Below, piece after piece: positions 23,394 through 35,300 of a stretch of DNA of 64,000 bases (the first letter of the stretch is position 1; each line of letters begins with the position of its first letter). A model generated the notes under the pieces. The model ran no database searches. It worked only from the letters and a program-made list of their open reading frames with translations, and was not told the DNA's origin. Location of the stretch: assembly GCF_905147045.1 (NCBI RefSeq), contig NC_065903.1, positions 11,718,001-11,782,000 on the forward strand, given 5' to 3'. The translations under genes and the position numbers were made by a program. Origin of the DNA: Nymphalis io (taxonomy: Eukaryota; Arthropoda; Insecta; Lepidoptera; Nymphalidae).

Positions 23394-26300
23394 TCACTCG
23401 TCCTCAGCGGGTTCCGTACCAAAATATCTGTCCCCGAAGTTCCCGATGCCGGGTAGCACGTAGAACTTTTCGTTGATTTCTGGATCTAAGGCCGACGTCA
23501 CGATCTTTACCTGAAGACGAAATAACTTATGATATGGGCGGACTGTAGTGGAAATAATGTAAAAAATAATTTTGTTGAAACCAAAATTTTTTTAGTAATA
23601 ATATTCTTTTGACCAATTTTAGTAATAGTTGTCTCAAAAAAGAAGATAATAGAACACAGGTGCACACTCTAATCCCTCATTCTCGTTCGAGCCTAGGATC
23701 CCGCGGTCTGTAGTCGATAGAGGAAGGTGTAAACACATCACCACCAGGCACCACCTCGAAGGTTAGGCCGAGCGCTCACCTCCGGGAAGGCGTAGGCGAT
23801 GGAGTGCACGCCGATCTCTGCCATGAGCAGGCTGACGAGGCTGATGGCGCGCTCGGGCACGTCGTGGTCCAGCAGCACGCGGATGGCCATGATGGCGGCC
23901 GCGCCCGTCGCCACCGTCGCGTCCATCAGCACCACGCGGTAGTCCTTGATGTCCTTGGGCAGCCGCAGGTAGTACAGCTGGGGGGTCACGGTAGGTCATC
24001 ATGTTAAAACATCTATATATCTTGTCTTAAGTAAAAATAAAGAAAGTCTAGAAGATGTTTATTTCATTATGTAGTGAATTCACTAACACTTTATAGTAAA
24101 ACTTTTTATTGCAAACCATCGATTCCGTAGAAAGAAAATAAAATTTGTCATCGTAATAAAAAAAAAAAAAGATTTCTAGTGTCGCACCTCCGGCTCGTCG
24201 GTCTGCTGGTTGGTCTGTATGAGTATCTTCCCGATGCGGATGTCTTTGCAGACATCGCAGACCGCTTGCTCCATGGTCTCCCCGGCGCGTAGAATCGACA
24301 CCCCGCACACTTTTTCCACGTCGCACTTGCGACCTGCGGACACGGCCGAGTCCGTAAGACGCACGTACGCACACACTCATTAAAAAATGTGTGTTAAAGT
24401 GCGACACGAAAGTTTTGGTTCCATCAGATATATTCCAAGTAACGTTTTGATGGATTCTTCTAATGTTACATGAAAGGAACCTCACCAAGTAACCTCGACG
24501 GCAGCTAGGCTGGGTTATGCACGGTTAAGACGGTCTTTTCTTCTACGACGACTAGTAATACCCTTACACTGGAATAAATCCAGGGTCTCTATAATCTAAT
24601 GTTGCTTGAAGTTTTATGCGTCAAAAAATTGTGTCTTTAGCAATGGTTATGGCATTTTTGTAAGAAGGGGACCACTGTTCATAGACATTTGCGGCACTGA
24701 AGGATTTGCAGTTGCGTTGCCGATCTTGGACTTGGTAGGCTCATCTTTCGAAGGTTCATATGTCACATCGGTTTGGAAAAATCGCCTGTGAAAGCTGGCT
24801 CCACAGAGTTGTTATGCGACACAGGAAGTGCTTTGAAAAAGCGTTATTTTAGTTTTCTCGACATCTTTGGCGGCCGTAGATGTGTATTTAGGATTTAACA
24901 CTTTTTTTTGAGGAACGAATAAGAAAGCTATAATTCTGTCACTGGGAATGCATTGAAATAGAAAGAGATAAAATATGTTTGTTTGACTTTTTCATATATT
25001 AATATAAAATAAAAGTTTTAAAAGCAATAAAATGAGATTTTTAGTTTCATAAAAAGGGCGGTGGCACCGACCGTGGTAGGAGAACCCCTGCGGCGTGTCG
25101 ACGCGCAGGTCGGAGTGCGGCATGAGCGACAGCGCGAACTCGATCACGAGGCGCATGAGGCGCTTGGAGTAGAAGATGAACTCGTCGCGCGGGGTGTCCT
25201 TGTTGCGGATGAACGTGTGCAGGCCTTGCACCTGCGGCACGGGACACGAACGTCACTACGACACCTCGCACGCGGGCTACACCGTCGTACCAAATGTTTT
25301 GACCCTCTGACATAATTTTTTTTTCCAAAAGTCAGCGGATATTTTTGTAAAAAACTGCTTATACTCTCTGGTCACTTCGCTGAACTCAAATAAAACTTTC
25401 AATATATTTGATTAAATAATTTTTTTAAAATGTATTCGCTGTGAACGGATATAATTAATGATGCTAGATGCTGAACTTTTTTTAAATAAAAAAAAAAATG
25501 TTCAAAATTAATAAAACAAAATAGAAACGTTTATGAGTGTCAGATACACTTCTGATAAAATTTATGTGTATCATATATAGTATGTCATATATAATATATT
25601 GTTAGGACGAGAGGATTCTTTTGTCCAGCAGTGAGAACTTTATGGGGGGGGGGGGGTTATGTTACTCAGATCATTACAGCTGAACACTCACCTGTGGTGT
25701 ATCTTTAAGGACGTATAAGGAATCCGGTAGCGGTTGCCCGATGTGCGCTATCGCTAACTTTTCCCTCACTTTGAATCCGCGCTGAAAAAGAAAATATTAA
25801 TGCATTTCTCATTGCTTTTTGCTATTTTAAACAAATGTATGTTATTTTGCCAAATCAAAAACGATTATATATCGAATATTTAAAAGGATTTTCGAACTAG
25901 TTTTAATTGGTAATCATGTTCAATATTAAATCAGCATAACTAATAAGGGTCACATTCTGTGAAGGTCAATCTTTTTCCTAATTTGATAGGATTTCCAGAG
26001 TGTAAATAGTAAACGAAAGAATATTACACATTTGTAACTAAATTATAATTACATTAATGTCCATCAGTATTAATAATTTCTTGTAAACAATCGAAGCCGC
26101 ACGGCGCCAACAATTGATTTTTTCCAAATTTAAATATAACGAAATGAAAAAAAAATATCATATCATTCGGAAGCCACGAAGCTTGCGCGTGTCCGCGTAC
26201 GTACGAGCTGCAGCTGCTTGTGCACGTGCTGCACGATGAGCGAGATGGCGACGAGGTTCTCCCCCCCCCGCGGCACGATGATGTCGGCGTGCGCCATGCT

Positions 26301-29300
26301 GGGCGCGATGTAGCTCTGGTACGCGGGCTTCACGTGCGTCAGGTACTGCTTCAGCACGCCCTCCAGGTCGCGCCCGCGCTGCACGATGTCCCTGCCACGC
26401 GAGCACATGGGTCACCACATTGGCATTGTAAGAAATGTCAACCATCGCTTATATAGCCGATGCGCCACCGACCTTGGGAACTAAGATTTTATGTCCCTTG
26501 TGCCTGTAATTACACCGGCTCACTCACCCTTCAAACCAACACAACAATACCAGGTACTGCTGTTTCGCGGTAGAATATCTGATCAGTGGGTGGTACCTAC
26601 CCAGACGAGCTTGCACAAAGCCCTACCAGTTATAGATTTATAGATTATGCAAGATATCGCGTTAATTCAATTTCAAAATTATTTATTTGTCTTTAATCCT
26701 CTTGTGGTTGGAATAAGCTATCCAAATACAATAAAGGCCGTCATTTGTACAATACACAGGATCACATGCTACAGTGCCACCTAGCGGATAATTACAACAA
26801 AGTAGTGTGAAAAAATATATATATGTGTGGCAACGATGCCGTATACCGATTTATATTAAAATCAAATATCGACATGCATTTTTTGTAAATATACAATATG
26901 ATTAGTATAAAATTAAAATGATCACAAAAGTCGAAAATGGAAGGAATCCGAAAGAGAGAGTAAAATTTAGTATATTTTAACTTCCGTCTTAGATAATAAT
27001 AATATTTTTTTTCATATCATATCATTAAATAAATCTTTTGTCTTAATTTGGTCACGGTCATGGAAATTGTAAATACCCAAGGTTATCGTAACGAGTGATT
27101 ACCGTTTTTTATTATTTACTTTGTTAACATAAAACAAATACAATAAAATATATCTAAAATCTAAATACACTTTATTGAAGTGAGCTCTTTTTTTATAAAC
27201 GAATAGGTAAGCCATCTGATGGTAAGAGGTCACCACCGCCCATAAACATTAACAAGAAAACTAAAATGAGTATGACCCTTGTTCCGGTAGTTACACAGGC
27301 TTACTAACCCTCCCAACCGTAACACAACAATAAGTAATACTGTTTATCAGTAGAATGTGATGAGTGGGTGGTACCTACCCTACGGGCTTGCCTACCACCA
27401 AGTACTGATCCCGTTGCTTCTCAGTAATAACCGCAGAGTTAAGATATTGGAAGTGTCACAAGTCCTTGTTTTGGAAAGCAACACAAACCTTCGCCAGAAC
27501 CACGTGTCGAATGGAGTATAAGAATGCACTCCTATCTCCTGTACTGCCTAATCTCCATTAAGAATGTCTACATATCAGAGGGGCTACGAGATGGCCTAGT
27601 GGTTAGAACGCGTGAATCTTAACCGATGATCGTGGGGTTTGACCGGGCAAGCACCACTGAATTTTCATGTGCTTAATTTGTGTTTATAATTCATCTCGTG
27701 CTTGACGGTGAAGGAAAACCTCATGAGGAAACCTGCATGTGCCTAATTACATTGAATTTATGACACATGTGACTACCAACCCGCACTGGAGCAGCGTGGT
27801 GGAATAAGCTCCAAACCTCTCTCTCTTCAAAAGGGAGAGGAGGCCTTAGCCCAGCAGTGGGACATTAACAGGCTGTTACTGTTACTTACTGTTACATATA
27901 ACGGTAATTATTTTCATTTTTTTACAATTAATAGGCCGTTGACCGTAGACTTGCCTGATGTTAAGCATCGACACGGTCTAAGATGTAGCACGCTTGCCTA
28001 TAAGAAACCTGTTCACTCTGGATTTGAAGACACCAACATTGTACCTATCAGGAAATACGGACTCAAGCAAAGCATTCCAAAGTTTCGCAGTGCGAATGAT
28101 GAATGTGGATTCAAAGCGCTTCGTACGTACGTAGGCGGGGAATTATAGGCATACCTCCGCAACCGGCGCGCCAGCCGTATGTCGGCGTCGGTGTCGACGA
28201 AGACCTTCATGTCCAACATCTTCAGGACGTCCGCGTTGTAAAACGCGAGGATACCTTCGAAAACGATCACGTTCGCGCCGTACATCGTTTTCTGTTATCA
28301 TAAAATACAAAATATATACTTTTTTTATTATAGAATAGGAAGAGCATATGGATCACCTGATGGTAATCCACCAACGCCCATAGACATAGGCATTGTAAGA
28401 AATGTTAACCATCGCTTACATCATCAATGCACCACCAACTTTGGGAACTAAGATGTACCTTATGCCTGGAATTACACTGGCTCACTCACTCTTTAAACCG
28501 GAACACAAAAATACCAAGTACTGATGTTTTGCGGTAGAATATCTGATGAGTGGGTGGTACCTACCCAGACAAGCTCGCACAAAGCTCTACCACCAGTAGA
28601 CCAGTACCACTTATCAAATATACTATTATTAACTATTTTATAATTTACTGCGGTCCAATTTGATAAAGAAAATTATTGTTAAGCATCGCGTAAGTTAGGT
28701 GATCAAATGATGTCTGATGGTGTCATACAACGGTGGTGTTCCATTTGGTTTTTTTTTATGTTTACACTAATATAACCATCACCGAAATAAGCCAGGATAT
28801 AAGTAATGAGGTTCCTGGCTGAACAGTAGGTAATGCAGAGTATACTAAATGAGTATATAATAATAATAATAATCACACACGGCCATTTGAAGAGCTTGTA
28901 CTTTGGAAACCAGACAACTGATATACTACATATACTACTTTTCTTTTGTAAATACATACTTATATAGATAATTACACCCAGACTCAGGACAAACAGACAT
29001 GTTCATGCACGCAAATATCTGTCCTGGGTGGGAATCGAACCCACAACCTTCGGCGTGAAAGGCAAATGTTCTACCAACCACGCCAACCGGCTCATTTATA
29101 TTATATATACTGCTACCATTGATTTAAGCTAACAGTCAAAATTTTAATCAACCAAGATATTAGTAAAACGTAGAGAGAAATCGAAGCAACTCACCGTCCT
29201 GTTCTCCCTGGAGTGCGTGACGTAGTTGTAGATGGGCACCTCCACCTTCTTCCCCTCTTTAAGTCTCTGCAGCACCGTGATGAGCAGCTCGATGTCGAAC

Positions 29301-32300
29301 GCGTCTGGGTGGTCGAAGTTGTATTCGTTACGCATCGCTGCCTGGTGCTGTTTCTCGTTCAAAACCTGGGTGACAAAACGGTATTTTTTATTTTATTTAA
29401 ATGTATATGCTAGCGCTTGACTGTTATTACACCTGATGGAAAGTGAGATACAGTCTTAGATGGAGCGCGCTTGCCTAGAACATTGCATTTTACAGCCATC
29501 TTGCAAGCCTGAAATAGGTGTTACCACACACTCATCAGGTAATCTAACGCAAACAGTCACAGTCATAAATATAACGGAACAGTACCACTGAATTTACTAA
29601 AACTCATTTACTAAACTCATTTTGTGTTTATGAATAATTTTTTGCTCGACGGAAACACAGATGCACTCTCTATTCCATAACTCTTATAATCTGATGGAAC
29701 GGTTAACCGACACGATCGGGTCGTTCAGGGGCAGGACCAACGGCTTTACGTGCTATTCGAGACACGGGAGTGTATAACTATTGTGTAGTATGTAACTATG
29801 ACGACTGACGTTGCAGATCAGTCAGTATATATATGCTACTGAGAATCTTCGACAGAAGAACCCGAGACCAAGGATTCAGATAATATTAGTTATTGTGTGA
29901 AGTTTAATTAATAAAATAATTAGCTATGGGAGATTATTGTACCAAGCATTTTACAACTATCAGGATTGTAGACCTAAATTTGCAATACAAAATTAAAAAA
30001 TGAGTCCTCACCTTATAAAACGAGTCCATACTAACAATAGTGACCCAGGGTATATTAAGAGATTCTATGATTTTCGTCGCCACCGTCGTTTTGCCGGAGG
30101 CGCTCGCTCCCCCGATACCTTCGAAATGTTAACATCTACATTAATTACTAATTATTATTAAATTGGAAGTTTTGCCTTTTTTATCGTATAGGTAGGCGTA
30201 CGAGCATATGGATCACCTGATGGTAAGTGGTCACCAACGCCCATGGACATTATTGGCATTATAAGAAATGTTAACCATCGCTTACATCACCAATGCGCCA
30301 CCAACCTTGGGAACTAAGATGTTATGTCCCTTGTGCCTGTAATTATTACTCTTTTCTTTATAACGGTTGCGTAGTTACGATGTGAAAGCGTAACAAACAA
30401 ACTAACTTTCGCATTTATAATATTAGTAACAAACAACGACAAATGTTACATACATTATATAAGATTTTTAAGGAATAGTGTTTGTGAATGCGAGCGCGCG
30501 AACAATAAGTGTACTACACTCTCTCTCTTAAAAATTGGTGCAACCATAGCTCACTCTCATAATCCAACGCAACTGGAGAGACCATATCCAGGAACAGCAG
30601 AATACGTGCAATGCGAGGAAACGCTGTTAAGAGATGCTACTGAGAATTTATCGATAGAATTGACCTATATCTATGTCTGTTTTCGAACATAATACCTCAG
30701 AATCTGCAGGCATAAGTTACCATACATATTAACGAGACTTTTAGTTATATTATACGACAAAATCTTCCTAACGATATGTTAATTATGATTAATTATAATT
30801 CTCGTTAAGAATTCTCTCGTGGCCATTAATTTTATCAATCAATTATACATAATTATATACTAGTACATTAGTGCGCAGTGGTTAGAACGCGTGAATCTTA
30901 ACCGATGATCGCGGGTTCAAATCTGGGTAAGCGCCACTGAATTTCCATGTGTTTAATTTGTGAAGGAAAACATCGTGAGGAAACCTGCATGTGTCTAATT
31001 TCATTGAAATTATGCCACATGTGTATTCTACCAATCCGCATTGAGGCAGCGTGGTGGAATAGCTCCAAACCTTCTCCTCAAAAGGGAGAGGAGGCCTTAG
31101 CCCAGCAGTGGGACATTCATAGGCTGTTACTGTTACATTAGTAAATCGATTAAAATTAAAAAGATTAAAATCTTTAGTGTCAGTAATACAACTAATTCGA
31201 TATTCAAATTACACTCTTATCGCGCTCAAATAAGATTTGCTTTAACTTGTATGAAATTAAGTTCAAATTATTACTATTTTATAATTTTAACATTTTTAGC
31301 AATTTTATGTTAAAATAACATCAACAAATAACGCATATATACAAGTATATTTATATGACATAAAGCTTGTTTTTTGTATACATTGATTTAGGACAGATAC
31401 ATGGCAATTGTTGATTGCATATAGTTGATTTTGTTTTTCGTTTGTGAAAAAGTTTACTGGTGGTAGGGCTTTATGCAGTATATTGCAGATGAGTAGGTGG
31501 TACCTACCCAGACGAGCTCGTCTGCAGCAGTACTTGGTATTGTTTTGTTTCGGTTTGAAGGGTGAGTGAGCCAGTGTAATTACAGGCACAAAGGCATAAC
31601 ATCTTAGTTCCCAAGGTTGGTGGCGCATTGGCGATGTAGGCGATGGTTAACATTTTTTACAATGCCAATGTCTATGGGCGTTGGTAACCACTTACCATCA
31701 GGTGGCCCATATGTTCGTCCGTCTTCCTATTCTATATACAAAAAGGGTAACAATTGAGTTTTTAGCCGGTTCTGTTGGTAGAATCTACATTCCGAACTGG
31801 TGATAGATTTTACATATTTACGAATACAAAAGTGGCCGTTAGAGATTTCTTGAATTTAGTATATCTTGTTAGAGTATTATTAAAATGTCGATTTTGCTTT
31901 GCAAAAAAGGCATGTAATTTTGATAATTAACACAGTCGTACCAATAAAATAGACGAGTTTTGACATTTTTAATTAACATAGTTCACTTGTCAACAATGGC
32001 GACACGCGAGCGGGAAAGAAGTGGGGTCAGCTGACCATTATAACGATAAGTGAACAGCGACTCTAATTGGTCTATAAAATTAACGATATTATTTCAAAAC
32101 GTTATATTTCTTGCGCTTTAAAAGACTCTATCATTCATCGTAATAATGTTTGATCTCATCCAAGATGTGGGAACAAAAACATCTGCTATAACACGACAAA
32201 TATACTAACAACTTCCATACGTTGTCTGAATGCCGATAATGTTTATGTTTTTTTCCCTTTTCTGGCGCGTATTTACGCTATTTGAGCGCAAAATATTCTG

Positions 32301-35300
32301 CCAATGTCACGTATAAAATAGATGACATATGATATGAGATTATTTGGTTTCAAATTTTGAATCGTTTAATGATGCCGTGTGAAAACTATGTTATTCTACA
32401 GTAGATATATAGAAAAATATTATAAACAAATATTCGAACACAACATTTAAATAATATGAAAATATAATAATAATTATTATTTTATTTCTTACAATAAATT
32501 TTATTAGATATTTGATAAATAAACTAATGTCAAAAGAAATTTCATGTTCACAGGACGTTGGATGTCAGAGGGAAATGTTTAATGTTATTAATATATAGTG
32601 TATTTTATTTTAAACTTAATCGACTATCATTCTGAGACATATGCTTTAAGTTCAAAATATATCATGGTTCTAAATAAAACGCAATTTTGATTGACGAATT
32701 AATTACAATTTGTTCAATATTTTAGAAGCTACTAATTAGTAATAAATATTTATGTGCAATAATATAAGGCTGCCAATACTGCGGCCTGTGGTTCAAAAGT
32801 TGGGTTGGACCTATAAAAATAGTGATCTGTTCATTTAATCCCATGCGTCGGAAAGCGCGTAGTCATTGTTACTGAGCATGTGTGCCTATTGTAAGTTTTT
32901 TTACTTATTTGAATGCATTACTGTGCGATTTGTATGGAATGAAAACAGCGCCGGCTAATAACAGTAATCAGAATTCCATACAATTAACGTTAACGATATT
33001 GAATAAGCAAAAAGTCACCTTAGGCATACTGATCTCCAAGTTTCCAGTCGTGTTGAGATGGCTTCCTCTCATTGATTGAGAGTGTGTGTATGTATTCTTG
33101 TGTTTGCGCAAAAAATGCCTATAATCTCCCAACTTGATTTTTTCGATTAAGACTTCACAACTGGATATACAAATATATATGTGACATTACTCACCAATAA
33201 GAAACGGTTCCACTTCCTGACCACCGGTACAATTGTACCATGGTGGTCTACCAGCAGTGTAGATAGTGCGTCGATCTGCATGAAGGATGCTTTCTGCTGT
33301 TGTGCGTTTATTTGATTGCGACATAGATGCGGTACGAACGCGGCGAGCCCGGGGCGACTTCAATATATTTGAACCTAAAATATTATTATATATATATATA
33401 TGTTTTTTTTAAACAAATAATAATTCGGAATTCGACTGTCTTAGCAATAGTTATGATAGAAAATGTCAGTTTCGACGCGAGAACTCAACGAAGCGGTACG
33501 CGGTTAATGTTTATTCGAACTAAAGAAAATATAGTTAATCGGAAACGCTTCTGATAAATGATGATACTAATAAAGATAAGATAATTGGCTGATACGTTGT
33601 AAGTAAAGCAAATCGCAAATACTAAAAACTAAAAAAAAAAAAGTAACGTTTGTTGTTGTCACTATAAACAAGAACACTATAGCCAACGAAGTGTGTAAAT
33701 TTCAGCTCAATCGATTGAGTGGAACTGCTATAAACATAAGTTACAAGTTTTGACCTTTAAGTTAAACTAAGCCGAGACTCGTGGATAATATACATCATAG
33801 CCAAAGTTCCGTTGTCTTCAAATGCTTAAATCATGTATGATTGGCGATCGAAGAAAGTCACATATATACGAAGTACATGTCGCGGAATAAATTTTAAATC
33901 ATTAAAATTACACTCAAAGAGAAATGTGGTAATGGGAGATAAGTTTTATGCCAAGCAGTAAAACATACGGCCTTACTTCTAGCGTATGTTTAGCTAGACA
34001 CTAATTTCGCTCCCTCTGTCATTATTGATTTGACATACGAAAGAATAAGACAGCATGTGTTATTAACTCAAACGCCGATATGAATATTTAACCGAAGATT
34101 TCGGTTCGGATACAAATTCAGTTCAGAACGCTTCATTTGTGTTTATAATTCTGAATATAAACTTCAGGGGTAAAACCCGCTTGTGTTAGATGGAATTTTG
34201 CCACATGTATATCCACAAGATACTGGAACAATGGAGTGGAAAAATTTGGCCCTCAGGAGAACCTTGGACTAGCTGTGGAACGCTAACAATAACTTGAAAA
34301 TACAAAAAAAAAAAATACATTGTTTGAAATCCTAGTTATGTTACCTGTAGAGGGTGGCCGGTATGGCCTAACGTTAGGCACGGTGGTGGGGGACGCTGGC
34401 GCGCGGGAGTAGTCGTCATCATCAACAAATACTTGCTCGCTCAAATCCAATGCAAGTTCTGTGTCACTGTCAACACATCACAATAACAACCTTTAAATAA
34501 CTGTTATTAGGTCATCATTAATCAATTGTAATTATAACCAGTACAAACCAGTTTGCACAAGAAAAAACCGATAAACTTTCGTATGTACGAGTTAAAATTG
34601 TTACAGAATTCAATAGATGTGGAAAAAATTAAAAATTTACATAAATTACATTGTATGTTTACATTTTGTACAAATTGGAAAGTAAAGACTTAACATTTAA
34701 AATTCAAAGGTGCAGGGCAGTCAGCTGTGAAGTCGATGTTTGTTACTTTGTTAGGAGTGAAATAAAGAACAAACAAATAAATATTGCGTTTTATTTTATT
34801 TAATCTGTGTATTGTTATAATCTGTTAAAGGATTGTTTAAATAAAAAATAACTTATATTGACTTTATCTATGTGGCGTTTTATTAGTGTAAGTGTTAAAG
34901 TGAAAAAATCCTAAAAACCTTTTATTATTTATTGTAATTAGAATATTTTTTTGTTTAAAAAAATTTAGTGACATCAATAACATATAATGTGAAATAAAGT
35001 GTGAATCGAAAATATGCCCTATATATATAAACTTTTGAATAATTATTGTTCATTTAGTATTTCAATCGAATATATAAAATATAAAACCCCGGAGCAAAGT
35101 GAAATGTATATTCTACCTACAAGAACAGCAATAAACACGGTAATAAATTGTATTGGATCAGATATCATTTATTTTTTATTCATACTTTAATAATATAATA
35201 ATTTATTTCAATTTTTATTACACATTTGACCTTAATTTTGAAATGATTAACGAAACTATTTATAAAAACATTGCATTGACCTTTTATGTTACCTTCTATA

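Noticed and set aside
23738..25328. Several overlapping open frames on both strands in the GC-rich part
   Set aside because: They are shadows of Uckl1 exons or extend exons into introns. Only the frames that splice in phase into the UPRT-like domain are kept.
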